DNA from: Marinobacter sp. F3R08
GTDB lineage: Bacteria; Pseudomonadota; Gammaproteobacteria; Pseudomonadales; Oleiphilaceae
Length of the DNA stretch: 64,000 bases
Assembly: GCF_018860425.1 (NCBI RefSeq)
Contig: NZ_JAHKPI010000002.1
Coordinates: 82,158-146,157, forward strand
Reading direction: 5' to 3'
Positions 48,004 through 56,598 of the stretch are shown piece by piece. A program made the translations under genes and the position numbers. The stretch's first letter is position 1, and every line of letters begins with the position of its first letter. The notes below the pieces were generated by a model, which made no database searches, was not told the origin of the DNA, and was given only the letters and a program-made list of their open reading frames with translations.

Positions 48004-48061
48004 TCACGTCGATGTTAAGGCGAAGATACGTGCCCTACAGCGACTTTTAGTTACCAACTTT
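47983..48061. repeat. 13-bp direct repeats AGTTACCAACTTT (possible Ter-like sites)
   Basis: Copies at 47983-47995 and 48049-48061, 66 bp apart in the same orientation. Read on the minus strand the second is AAGTTGGTAACTAAAAG, close to the E. coli Ter core GTTGTAACTAAAG apart from one extra G. They lie within 500 bp of a tus-family gene. Confidence 0.4.
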
Positions 48062-48159
48062 TTTACGACCCCACAGTAGCAGGCCATACCAATTACAACC
48101 AAGATCAATGTTGCCAGACGCACAGAGGAGCTTCCCTTCAATTGATTAGCCCTGATCAT
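48004..48159 (-). CDS. possible small membrane protein, 51 aa
   Basis: Minus-strand ATG at 48159. MIRANQLKGSSSVRLATLIL, then VVIGMACYCGVVKKLVTKSR: one membrane span and a basic end. A 17-base element identical to the one before tus lies 26 bases upstream of this start (28 bases for tus), which supports a real divergent gene. The longer frame to 48363 is pyrimidine-tract-derived and rejected. Confidence 0.42.
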   Translation of the reverse strand: MIRANQLKGSSSVRLATLILVVIGMACYCGVVKKLVTKSRCRARIFALTST

Positions 48160-48185
48160 ACCAGAGAAGGGCCTTTCATCAATAT

Positions 48186-48443
48186 ATAATATACCATCAT
48201 GCTCATACCTCCCCGAAGGGGAGGCCCGCCAACTCTCAGCATACCCGCACCTTTTCAAGGCCGCGCCAGCGTCTTTCTTACTTTTTCTTCTTCTCTCTCT
48301 CTTTTTCTTCCTCTTTCTTCCTGGGGCTCGATACGGAAAAAATCTCTCCCACTGCATTCTCAATAACGCGGAATCGCAGGAATAGTGGGGAGTTTCAGGC
48401 TGCTATGGGTGTGGCTCCGGTAAGGGCATGATGGTATATTATG
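48186..48443. repeat. 17-bp perfect inverted repeat at two divergent promoters
   Basis: ATAATATACCATCATGC at 48186-48202 and its exact complement GCATGATGGTATATTAT at 48427-48443. Each copy is at matching distance from a start codon (48159 minus, 48472 plus). TATATTAT could be the -10 region, so the element looks like a shared promoter/operator. Confidence 0.65.
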
Positions 48444-48455
48444 TTGTATCATCAC
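48441..48455 (+). promoter_or_regulatory. Ter-like sequence overlapping the tus promoter
   Basis: TATGTTGTATCATC resembles the E. coli Ter core TATGTTGTAACTA (10 of the first 11 positions). It also forms a dyad TGATGGTATA/TGTATCATCA with the upstream bases. In E. coli Tus represses its own gene from a Ter site in the same position. Confidence 0.5.
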
Positions 48456-48471
48456 AGACCGGAGACCGGAT

Positions 48472-49476
48472 ATGTCTCAGTACAACGCAGCGCAGCTGGC
48501 AGCCATCAACGACATCAACGAACGAATTGAGGCGCTCGAAGGTGTATGCGCTGACCTGAAGTCCGATCTGCGCCAGTGCGACATTTCCCAAGCGAAGGTT
48601 TCCTGTCTGCCCCGCCCGAAAAAAGGGCAAGAAACCGAACTGCCCGAACGTATCGAACCAGAACTGTTTACCGGGACAGAGGCGTTTGATCGGCTCCTGT
48701 TTGCTCTCACCGACTGGTATGGCGATGGTGAACACTCAACAAAGTTCGTCGCCAGAACACCGGGCGCAATCGTGGCTCAATGCGAAAACGAACTGGCCGC
48801 GATGATCCAGCGTCGAGTCGCACAAGCAAACACCCTGAAAGATCAGATCAAGGAGCGGATTCCCAAACTCGGCACCCGCAACGACCGCTTCGAACTGCTT
48901 CACGCACACCACCCGATGCTGGTAACCCTCCAACTGGTCCGGCAATTCACAGTGTTGCCTCCGGAACCGGTGCTTCAGAGCCTGAGCTTTACCTGGGGCG
49001 TGAAAACGCAGATCCTCAAAGTCAGTGTTGACGAAGCCGTTGAGCGGATAAAGCAGCGGCTCACTGAAAGCCCTCCAGATACGATGGATAAGGCTCAGTG
49101 GGAATGGAATGTCGCAAAGGAGATGAATCGAGTGAAGTCGCTACCGGCCCATACTGAACTACGCCAACGCCGGGAGCTGCTTGTCAGGCCCATGGTAAAC
49201 ATTCGCCGACACCTCTCCCCTGCTGAGCGGGATGCTCGTCGCCAGAAGTGGCAAAAAGAAAAGAAATTCGATCAACCCGTCACACTGCGAGAAGCACACA
49301 CGCCGCTGATACTTCTGAATCCAACGATACCCGTGAAGATCGGAACTCTTGGCGTCTATGATGCGAATGCTGCAAGCAAACGCGCTAAACGTGCAGGCCG
49401 AAAGACATCCGAGGAGCCGATTAGCCCTCTGGTACCGATCTATCCTGTAATTTCCGGTACCGGTCCTGGCAAATAA
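48472..49476 (+). CDS. tus: Tus-family DNA replication terminus-binding protein
   Basis: A 334-residue protein. Residues about 140-240 (RNDRFELLHAHHPMLVTLQL, then SFTWGVKTQILKVSVDEAVE and WEWNVAKEMNRVKSLPA) and the end (REAHTPLILLNPTIPVKIGT) follow the layout of E. coli Tus, including the arginine-rich DNA-binding strand region RRELLVRPMVNIRRH. Slightly longer than E. coli Tus (309). Tus bound to Ter stops the replicative helicase from one side. On a plasmid or element it would trap forks locally or terminate rolling replication. ATG follows CCGGAGACCGGAT. Confidence 0.78.
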   Translation: MSQYNAAQLAAINDINERIEALEGVCADLKSDLRQCDISQAKVSCLPRPKKGQETELPERIEPELFTGTEAFDRLLFALTDWYGDGEHSTKFVARTPGAIVAQCENELAAMIQRRVAQANTLKDQIKERIPKLGTRNDRFELLHAHHPMLVTLQLVRQFTVLPPEPVLQSLSFTWGVKTQILKVSVDEAVERIKQRLTESPPDTMDKAQWEWNVAKEMNRVKSLPAHTELRQRRELLVRPMVNIRRHLSPAERDARRQKWQKEKKFDQPVTLREAHTPLILLNPTIPVKIGTLGVYDANAASKRAKRAGRKTSEEPISPLVPIYPVISGTGPGK

Positions 49477-49572
49477 AAGATTTGGGGGCAGAAAGGGAGG
49501 GGATTCGAAGCTGTGACGTTGAAGGCGACCGGGGCGGCGTTGAGTCACCCCGGCGTTTCTTCGTATTACCGT

Positions 49573-50421
49573 TTAATCTTCAGCAACAAGGAACAGCAAA
49601 GCTTTGCCGTGATCGAAAACAATGGGTGGCACGGTTTGTTCATCCGACTCAACCTGGGGGACATAGAAGAACACGGTTTCCGGGAGATTCTTGCTGATTT
49701 CACCCGCAAATTCGATGTACTGATCCAGTTTCTCACTAGCGCACCAGGGTGCGAGCACGGGATAGGTGTATTCATCATCTGCAATAACTTGGTAACCCTG
49801 GATATTCGGAGCAATAAAGTCAGGGATCGTGCGAAGCTCCGATACGGTTTCTGGGTACAGCTTCATGTACATTCCGCACTCGGTTCCATCGACCGACACG
49901 CCTGTAATTAGAGTCTCCGTGAAAGTACCGTGCCAGAAAGATTCTGTTAGTTCGTTGTGAAATTCAGGCTCACCCTCAATTCCGAGAGTATCCATGGCCT
50001 GCAAAGTGGCATCTTTCACCGCGTCTCCGAGCCAAAGATGAGCGCTTTCGCGACTGTCCACGTCATCCGCAGGTATCCACGCGACCATCGTACTCCGCTC
50101 ACCGTGACTTTTTTTACTGTTGAGCAGGGCTCCAACCAACCCGAGTCCAAACGCGTCACCTAATGACATTCCCAGCGTAGCGCTGTTCACGAAGTAGGAA
50201 ACATCAATCGCCATGTCCAAGGTCGATCTCAGGCCGCTGGGTATCTGATCGCTCGGTACCGTTGAGTCGTCAAGATCGGTCATTGCAACACTGTGTGTCA
50301 GATTCCATGCGCGGCTGTGGTCGGGGTTCTCTTTTGTAATACCAGAAGATGCGCAGCCGCTGAGCAATCCAATGGCCAGAACTGGGGTGAAGGACGCCAT
50401 ACCAGGTTTCATAAATCGCAT
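49573..50421 (-). CDS. lipoprotein, 282 aa
   Basis: The start MRFMKPGMASFTPVLAIGLL at 50421 follows TTGGAGCAGAT. The longer frame to 50460 is rejected. Lipobox LLSGC followed by ASSG predicts outer-membrane sorting. The mature part has SATLGMSLGDAFGLGLVGAL, weakly hydrophobic and Gly-rich, and two late cysteines. Not recognised. It has the TTGCGTTT promoter motif upstream. Confidence 0.68.
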   Translation of the reverse strand: MRFMKPGMASFTPVLAIGLLSGCASSGITKENPDHSRAWNLTHSVAMTDLDDSTVPSDQIPSGLRSTLDMAIDVSYFVNSATLGMSLGDAFGLGLVGALLNSKKSHGERSTMVAWIPADDVDSRESAHLWLGDAVKDATLQAMDTLGIEGEPEFHNELTESFWHGTFTETLITGVSVDGTECGMYMKLYPETVSELRTIPDFIAPNIQGYQVIADDEYTYPVLAPWCASEKLDQYIEFAGEISKNLPETVFFYVPQVESDEQTVPPIVFDHGKALLFLVAED

Positions 50422-50455
50422 ATCTGCTCCAAGTTTCGTGAGGGCTAATATGTGG

Positions 50456-50482
50456 AGCATACTGCGTCATACAAAAACGCAA
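50456..50482 (-). promoter_or_regulatory. promoter motif before the 282-aa lipoprotein gene
   Basis: On the minus strand TTGCGTTTTTG from 50482, with TATGCT (50461-50456) exactly 15 bp after TTGCGT. Confidence 0.52.
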
Positions 50483-50591
50483 GCCTATGTTTTTATGTAA
50501 TGAATTGTGTATAAATGATTGCTGGATCGAGATGGAGGAGTCGCGGGAGGCATGTGCCGGGGCATTCTTCCTGCCCCGGCTGAGGGTCTAC

Positions 50592-51353
50592 TTACTTCGA
50601 ACCAATAAAAAACGAGGCCACCTGATTCCCTGTGCCGGCAAACTGAACTTCACCGAAATCAGGGTCGTAAGCCCCTATTCCAAAGTAATCGCCATTACGT
50701 TGCGAGTCAGCGCAATTGTTGGCGCTATAAGTGACTTCATAAACGTTGTAGCGTGGGTCTGGAATAGCAACATTGCCATTGAAAACACAACCAGTTTCGT
50801 CGCTTCCTGTGAGTATCCCGTCTGAAGTCATCGTCACAGACGACAGGGTGACACCAGGTACATCCATTGTGTACGTGCCTGACAGAGTGGCCAGTGTCAC
50901 ACCGAGATCACTGTACTGATCATCTCTCTCAAGGGTCGAAGTAGACTCGTATCCCGGTGCAGTGGCCGTAATTGTGGCGCTGCTGGAAGAAGCCGCTTCG
51001 CCAGAGATCGTGCCGCTTTGGGTCTGCCAGGAGAGACCGTCAAATACGTAGTCTGTGCCGATCCCTGTAATTGTCCCACCGGAACCGTATTCCAGAATGC
51101 CACTTGTGATGTCATCGAAGTCGACAAGAACCACGAAACGACCAGAAGGGCTTAGCAAGGTTGCCGCATCAACCGAGCTGCCATCGTCAAACGCTATGGT
51201 TGTCGCATACCCACCCGGTTTAAGCTCAATTGTCGGCTGGTCTGGAGTCTCTGATGAGAGTCCGCCTCCACCCCCACCACCACAGGCGGCCAAAACCAGC
51301 CCCATTAGCAATGGTGAAGAGATCCGAGCGCCCGCTTTTATTCTGTACAACAT
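50592..51353 (-). CDS. lipoprotein with poly-Gly start, 253 aa
   Basis: Signal SSPLLMGLVLAAC with a lipobox and then seven Gly. AAGGAGCAGTAA precedes the ATG. The mature part is beta-rich and Ser/Thr/Gly-rich (SGTISGEAASSSSATITATA) with three cysteines besides the lipidated one, typical of surface or periplasmic beta-sandwich lipoproteins. No family name. Same orientation as the other lipoprotein genes. Confidence 0.68.
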   Translation of the reverse strand: MLYRIKAGARISSPLLMGLVLAACGGGGGGGLSSETPDQPTIELKPGGYATTIAFDDGSSVDAATLLSPSGRFVVLVDFDDITSGILEYGSGGTITGIGTDYVFDGLSWQTQSGTISGEAASSSSATITATAPGYESTSTLERDDQYSDLGVTLATLSGTYTMDVPGVTLSSVTMTSDGILTGSDETGCVFNGNVAIPDPRYNVYEVTYSANNCADSQRNGDYFGIGAYDPDFGEVQFAGTGNQVASFFIGSK

Positions 51354-51638
51354 TTACTGCTCCTTATTATTGATTACCTTCTCACAAAGCAACCTGAATC
51401 CAGCTCAATGACACCCAAAAAGCATCGAAAGAACACCAAGCTACCTACTGCGTGACCTTTTGACATTATCAGGAATCTGTCCTAAAACAAGATACAAAAT
51501 AAGAACCTACGAGTTATGGACGCAATCAAACATATCCTGCATTCAGATTTAACAGAGTTTGACCGTTTGACGACCTTGCATCTCAAATTTTGGCGGTAAA
51601 GTAGGGCTACGAATGAATCCATTAGGCAAAAGGCACCA
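51354..51638. other. divergent intergenic region
   Basis: Between the poly-Gly lipoprotein (-) and the helicase gene (+). AT-rich towards the helicase; TTGACG (51570) is a possible -35. No further structure seen. Confidence 0.35.
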
Positions 51639-53705
51639 ATGACTGACGCGCCAAAGCTGATACTTCCGATCACCGATGCCCAGATAAATATGCTGGTCAA
51701 ATGGCGTAAGAACCCCGACCCCGACAATCTGATTGAAAGGATCGAAGATTGGGCTGCCCACGCTCCCATCGAGCAACTGATTAGCGCAATTCTCATTCAA
51801 CAGGTGCCCGCTCTTGTTAGCCAGAAACGACCAGTTGCAGCAAAGCTGGAACACATCCTGGCTCAGTTAGTGGTAGCCGTTAAAGGTGAAGCTGAAGAGC
51901 AGGCTTTTCGCGATTCGCTGCCTCAGCAACTGGATCTGGCGAAACTGTCGGACGGAGCGCGATCACTGGGAGTCAACGGCGTTGATGTTCTCCGGCAGAG
52001 TGAGATGGATGGCACAGCAGAGCCTTCCCCCTCAGGTGGCGGTATTGATCTGAGTTTTATGACTTCAAGGGACCAATTTCCCTCGACGGGGCCGGACTTC
52101 CTGGATGATCAGGGGAACTGGGACTTCGAATTTACAAACCGCCAGCATAACCGCCGCAATCCGTTCAAGCGTGATGTGCCTTTGCCCAGTGGCCAAGCTG
52201 TAAAAATGACAGATCCACAGGCCCGCTTCTTCAATAAGTTCCTCTCTGAGCCTGACGAATCAGCGAACTTGATGTCTTTCTTCGGTGGCGGTAAGACGTT
52301 TATGGCCAAAGAGATGTTGGGTGTCATTGAACAATACAAAGAGTTCAACCCTGTCGTTCTGGCACTGACAAAAACGCAGCTTCACGGACTCCTGAAACGT
52401 CTGGATGCGCCGGAGACAAAAGCTCGAACGTTTGGACAGTTGGCCGGGGAAATACTGGCAGCCCAAAACGTGCCGGTACACTGGCGACCTGGCAATCGAA
52501 GAGATCCCAACTATTTTCTGTCAGCCGATGAGACGGCTCGAAGGCTCCGGTTCAATGCTGTCAGTCGACTAGCTCCCGGCACAGTGGCCGATATCGCCAT
52601 GAAAGCGGTTCGACGATTTTGTCGATCCGGCCATGATCACATTAGCGAATGGCATTTGCCCACTATTCACGACCGCCTTAGCCCGATCGATCGAACAGCG
52701 CTGGTGAACTATGCGCAAGCGCTCTGGAATGAAACCGTAGAGCCCAATGACACAGACTCCCAACTACCTGTTCGGGCTTACCATCTCATCAAATATTGCG
52801 CTTTGCGAGGATATAACGCCCCGGAACGCTATACCCATTTCATCATTGATGAAGCCCATGATCTAACTACGCCTCTACAACAGATATTGGATAGAAGCCC
52901 CCAGTCTGTTCAAACAATGGGTGACCCCTACCAACGGTTGCGCGGATTCGTTCCTCGCCAGTCGGAACGGATTCGCCGTTCTGAAATAGGGCTCACAGTT
53001 CGTGCCAGCAACCAGGTAGAAGACCTGTTCAACACCCTGATCGACAAACATCCGGCGCAAACAAATGTCGCCCTTCAGGGTAGCCGGCACATGCGGACTC
53101 GGATCAGCTATTACGACGCAGATCGTTCGCGAGTTCCAAAACAGAAATGCACTATCCTTGTGTCGGATCTGTTCGAGATGACCGAGTGGTTCCACCGCCT
53201 GCGCGAATCAGGCGAATCATTCTCGCTACTGCCCGGCTCTGTCCACAACTTCTTCACATTCAATGCGTCCCTGGTCTCCTTGTATTTCCAAGGGATTCGG
53301 GCACAGTCGTCTCTTCTTTTCCGATACCCGACATGGGAAGCGTTGCGGGAGGACAAAGGCAGAAGCGGCTCCTTCAAACGCGTTGAGGCAATGCTCTCAG
53401 GAGGAGCCGACCGCCAGCACGATTTCTCAAAAGCCATGGATGTCGTCACTACACCCGATAAAGCAAAGATCATACTGGGGCTGGCGGAAGATGCCCGGAA
53501 CACTGAGTTTGATTGCGTAATGCTCGCACCGGACCTTTTGATTGAACCGGGAAAAATAAACAAAGCCGGGCTTCAAGCACACGTTCTATCAATGATCTAC
53601 GTTGGCGCTTCAAGGGCCCGCTACGAGCTAATACTGCCGGGTCATCTGGAGCATTGGCTTGAGGCACAAAAACAACTTTCAGCGTCCGGCGACGACTTCG
53701 ACTAA
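51639..53705 (+). CDS. UvrD-like superfamily 1 helicase
   Basis: A 688-residue protein. The N-terminal 170 residues are unassigned. Walker A FFGGGKTFMAKE near 214, Walker B FIIDEAHDLT near 401, motif III QTMGDPYQRLRGF near 427 and motif VI VGASRARYEL near 655 place it in the UvrD/Rep branch. Motif VI ends SRARYEL in place of the common SRAK. Helicases of this kind are found between the accessory and tra modules of SXT and IncA/C elements. Start MTDAPKLILPITDAQ after AAAAGGCACCA. Confidence 0.8.
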   Translation: MTDAPKLILPITDAQINMLVKWRKNPDPDNLIERIEDWAAHAPIEQLISAILIQQVPALVSQKRPVAAKLEHILAQLVVAVKGEAEEQAFRDSLPQQLDLAKLSDGARSLGVNGVDVLRQSEMDGTAEPSPSGGGIDLSFMTSRDQFPSTGPDFLDDQGNWDFEFTNRQHNRRNPFKRDVPLPSGQAVKMTDPQARFFNKFLSEPDESANLMSFFGGGKTFMAKEMLGVIEQYKEFNPVVLALTKTQLHGLLKRLDAPETKARTFGQLAGEILAAQNVPVHWRPGNRRDPNYFLSADETARRLRFNAVSRLAPGTVADIAMKAVRRFCRSGHDHISEWHLPTIHDRLSPIDRTALVNYAQALWNETVEPNDTDSQLPVRAYHLIKYCALRGYNAPERYTHFIIDEAHDLTTPLQQILDRSPQSVQTMGDPYQRLRGFVPRQSERIRRSEIGLTVRASNQVEDLFNTLIDKHPAQTNVALQGSRHMRTRISYYDADRSRVPKQKCTILVSDLFEMTEWFHRLRESGESFSLLPGSVHNFFTFNASLVSLYFQGIRAQSSLLFRYPTWEALREDKGRSGSFKRVEAMLSGGADRQHDFSKAMDVVTTPDKAKIILGLAEDARNTEFDCVMLAPDLLIEPGKINKAGLQAHVLSMIYVGASRARYELILPGHLEHWLEAQKQLSASGDDFD

Positions 53706-53746
53706 CACGACAGTGTGGATCGCCAGGATAAATTAGGAGCAATAGC

Positions 53747-54403
53747 TTGTACTCAGGACAGATCGTCTCGTATTCAACTGAAAAGCGTTACGGATTTCTC
53801 AAAGACAATACCGGCGAAAGTTACTTTTTCCATCAGAACGATGTGAAGTCCGAACATCGCAAGAATGTCGTCAAAGGGGCAACTGTACAGTTTGATGCTG
53901 TTCCGACGCCCAAAGGCATGGCAGCAAGGGATGTAGCGGTCGCAGAAAGCCACCCAGTCTTCGTGTCACTTCCAGGTGATGTCATTGTCAGCAAGTCCAA
54001 TTCATGCGGTCGTGACAATGAGCCGGTATTCACGCTCGGAAATGTTGTAGTCGAACATAAAGAGCCGGATACGGCGGTAGACATACTTAAGCAAAAGGCG
54101 CTCAGTGTGGGCTGCAATGCCGTTCTAAACCTTAAGCGGTCCCAACGAACTGGCACGGGATCAAACAGCAACTATAAGTACACGATTCACAGATTCTCGG
54201 CAGATCTGGCTTTGGTAAAGGAAAAACGCGTCACTGCGAACCCAGCTGAGGCTGAAAAAAATCAACAAGCACTAAACGACGAGATCGAAGCCATAAAGGA
54301 AAAGGGTGTCCCGCAGAACGAATTAATAACCGACCCGAACCACCTCCTATACTTTGTCATATTCGTAATAGTGTTAATCGTGGTGGGCGTAAGTCTTCGC
54401 TGA
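53747..54403 (+). CDS. cold-shock domain protein fused to a YbjQ-like domain and membrane tail
   Basis: A 218-residue protein from TTG 53747 (TTAGGAGCAATAGC upstream). Cold-shock domain 1-66 with RNP motifs EKRYGFLKD and ESYFFHQND. Then a YbjQ/DUF74-like beta domain (GNVVVEHKEPDTAVDILKQK, then ALSVGCNAVLNL). It ends with the membrane segment LLYFVIFVIVLIVVGVSL. Cold-shock domains bind single-stranded RNA or DNA and melt hairpins. Because this element carries about twenty structured leaders, it is a candidate trans factor for them. The membrane anchor is unusual. Confidence 0.7.
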   Translation: MYSGQIVSYSTEKRYGFLKDNTGESYFFHQNDVKSEHRKNVVKGATVQFDAVPTPKGMAARDVAVAESHPVFVSLPGDVIVSKSNSCGRDNEPVFTLGNVVVEHKEPDTAVDILKQKALSVGCNAVLNLKRSQRTGTGSNSNYKYTIHRFSADLALVKEKRVTANPAEAEKNQQALNDEIEAIKEKGVPQNELITDPNHLLYFVIFVIVLIVVGVSLR

Positions 54404-54465
54404 TAGAAAAACAGCGCTCCGTAACCGGGGCGCTGCTGATTATTTGACGCATATTTCGAGCGGGA

Positions 54466-55719
54466 TTATTCGTCTTGCTCCCCAACCCGCACCAGCCTGA
54501 TCTCCACCGTCACATCCTTGAGCTTTGCAGCCTCAGCATTTGGAACATGGAAGACATAGTGGCGGGTAACTGTCCGCTCATCCTGACGGCCACTATCCTT
54601 AGTGAATTCCATTGGGAATTCAGAGAAAGCCATGTGATCGTTGACTGGTCTCAATCCGTAATCGAATCCCCGGTCGCCCATAAAGCTCTCACGAATCCCA
54701 AGGGCTGGATAGAAGGCTTTTTGGGAACCCACGGACACCAAGACAGCCAACGGCGTATTATCCAAGACTTCATCAACCCAGACATCAAATGCCCCAAGCT
54801 GAAGATCACTCATCCGCTTTTGCTGGTTGGGCAGCCAGAATTCTCCAGCGCGAATACCCTCCAACTTCGTTTCCAGAACACTGAGCAGATGGACGATATT
54901 CCCGACATCTACCTTTGCCTTGAGCTCGAAGTCGACACTAACTTGAACACCATCACTGGCTCGATCTGAAGGCGTAACCGCAACCACATCAGCACGGGCT
55001 TCCAGCAGTTCACCATAGGGAATGATAATCTCAGTAATGTACTTATCCATGGCAACCAGTTTGCCAAGCTCCAGAAGCTCAGATCCGTATTGAGCTCGAT
55101 CCAACAGACTACTGTTCACTCCGGGCTTCAAAGCACTTGCTAAGGCAATTGTTCTGGCCTTTGCACTGGCAAGGATCTCTCGAACTCTCGTCTCAAGTGA
55201 ACGCGCCAGGCTCGTTCCCCGAACCTGATTCTGTAATCGAGACGCTGTATTTTCGATCTTCTGTTCCGCAAGCATTAGGCGATTCAATTTAGCCCGGTAT
55301 TCGGCGTCATTGCTCAGCGCATTGACACGTTCACGCAGAACCCGACTATCAATCGAAACATTGGCATCAAGGTGGAGGATCTGGACTTGCGTTTCAGGGT
55401 CGGTAACGACCCTCACATGCTCATCATCCATTGCAACCAACGCTGATTTGAGCAAAGTCAGCGTCTCCGAGAGCTTCCCGTTACGAAGCACCTGCTCAGT
55501 TTCAATATAAGCACCAGCCTCACTCAACGCTTTCTGCCTTAACTTGTCCCTGGCCGCTTCAGTGGCCGTGATCCTCGAATCCGCCTCACCCATTTGGAAA
55601 CTGACAGACATCCGCTGACTCCAGACATCCCCTGTAGTCGCAAATGAGAAGCCGACTACGGCAGCCATCGCTGCAACCAACCACAGCGTTAACACACTTC
55701 TGGAAGCCCTATGACGCAT
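54466..55719 (-). CDS. exported hypothetical protein, 417 aa
   Basis: MRHRASRSVLTLWLVAAMAA then VVGFSFATTGDVWSQ is a signal peptide or N-terminal anchor. The next 80 residues (ITATEAARDKLRQKALSEAG, AYIETEQVLRNG) resemble the LPP20/flagellar-assembly-type fold seen in envelope proteins. A long helical part and a beta-rich end follow. It starts 27 bases after the LPP20-like lipoprotein gene, so the two form an operon. Confidence 0.62.
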   Translation of the reverse strand: MRHRASRSVLTLWLVAAMAAVVGFSFATTGDVWSQRMSVSFQMGEADSRITATEAARDKLRQKALSEAGAYIETEQVLRNGKLSETLTLLKSALVAMDDEHVRVVTDPETQVQILHLDANVSIDSRVLRERVNALSNDAEYRAKLNRLMLAEQKIENTASRLQNQVRGTSLARSLETRVREILASAKARTIALASALKPGVNSSLLDRAQYGSELLELGKLVAMDKYITEIIIPYGELLEARADVVAVTPSDRASDGVQVSVDFELKAKVDVGNIVHLLSVLETKLEGIRAGEFWLPNQQKRMSDLQLGAFDVWVDEVLDNTPLAVLVSVGSQKAFYPALGIRESFMGDRGFDYGLRPVNDHMAFSEFPMEFTKDSGRQDERTVTRHYVFHVPNAEAAKLKDVTVEIRLVRVGEQDE

Positions 55720-55745
55720 TTCGACACCCCCGCCACAAAGAGCGC

Positions 55746-56411
55746 TTACGCGCCCTCTGTAGTCTCCACTGAATCAGCCAGGACACTGGTGGACTGCTTA
55801 CTGGCCTCAACACGCTCCCGAAGCTCCTTGAACGCCGCTTTCATGCGGTCGTAACCTTCCATATTGTTGCGTTCTTCGAGCATTCGCTCCATAGAGTCGA
55901 AACTGAGGCGCATCAGTACATACCCATCGTATTTCCCATTGGAGACATCAACCTCCTGCTCCACGATTTCCTGACCCGCAATCTCAACAGAATTCACAAA
56001 ACGCTCAACAGCACTCTGAAAGCGAAGGTTTGCGTCGTTTCCAGACGAATCTTCAATGAACTGCTGATCGAGCCCACTGATCTCCTGTTTCATCTGGGCC
56101 GCCAGCTCATACTCGGCCTGCAACCGAGCTTTTTTCATCACGACTGCAACATTGCTGGATTCGGCGACACCTACCCCATAGATGCCGGCAACATCAGGCT
56201 TCGGCGGTTCAATCACCCAGTCAGGAACATTTGAAAGACTCTCTTCAAGTTGCTCGTTCTTTAGCTCCATCAGCTCAGCCAGCATTTCTGCACGCTCAGC
56301 CTCAATCTCGGCCTGCTGTTCGGCCAGATCCAGCGCACTCTGGTTGGAGGCACAACCGCCCAACAGGCCGATTGACAGAGCCGATACGACAATAGCGACT
56401 TTCATATTCAT
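55746..56411 (-). CDS. LPP20-like lipoprotein, 221 aa
   Basis: The start MNMKVAIVVSALSIGLLGG at 56411 follows AAAGGAGCAGTCTT. Lipobox LLGGC, mature start ASNQSALDLAEQQ. A charged coiled coil (residues 30-60) leads to VPDWVIEPPKPDVAGIYGVG, the hallmark opening of LPP20 domains, and a helical end. Probably outer-membrane or periplasmic, working with the downstream exported protein. The TTGCGTTT motif lies 55 bases upstream. Confidence 0.75.
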   Translation of the reverse strand: MNMKVAIVVSALSIGLLGGCASNQSALDLAEQQAEIEAERAEMLAELMELKNEQLEESLSNVPDWVIEPPKPDVAGIYGVGVAESSNVAVVMKKARLQAEYELAAQMKQEISGLDQQFIEDSSGNDANLRFQSAVERFVNSVEIAGQEIVEQEVDVSNGKYDGYVLMRLSFDSMERMLEERNNMEGYDRMKAAFKELRERVEASKQSTSVLADSVETTEGA

Positions 56412-56444
56412 AAGACTGCTCCTTTTTCCCATTTAACTATTCCC

Positions 56445-56510
56445 ACTCTAATACGCCTTCCAGAAACGCAACCCCCAACTCTCTGCGTTTTTTAACCGCT
56501 TCTAGCGAGT
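56445..56510. promoter_or_regulatory. divergent promoter region: LPP20 gene and traF
   Basis: Minus strand: TTGCGTTT from 56471 with TAGAGT (56450-56445) 15 bp after TTGCGT. Plus strand: TCTGCGTTTTTT at 56482 facing traF, a weaker copy without a -10 at that spacing. The two copies form a loose inverted repeat (AAACGCA ... TGCGTTT). Confidence 0.5.
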
Positions 56511-56598
56511 AGTAGCTGTTTTTTCGCACCCACTCTCCGCTCGAATTCTTCACAGCTTTTTAAAATGGATCTCACATTGGACAAGTGTTTGTGTAGCT

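Noticed and set aside
48160..48363. N-terminal extension of the 51-aa minus-strand frame (Lys/Arg-rich)
   Set aside because: It comes from a CTT/CTC-rich tract, and the 17-bp promoter element lies inside it, so the shorter start fits better.
49513..49911. 132-codon plus-strand frame
   Set aside because: Shadow of the lipoprotein gene on the minus strand, which has a lipobox and ribosome site.
54475..54969. 164-codon plus-strand frame
   Set aside because: Shadow of the exported 417-aa protein on the minus strand.
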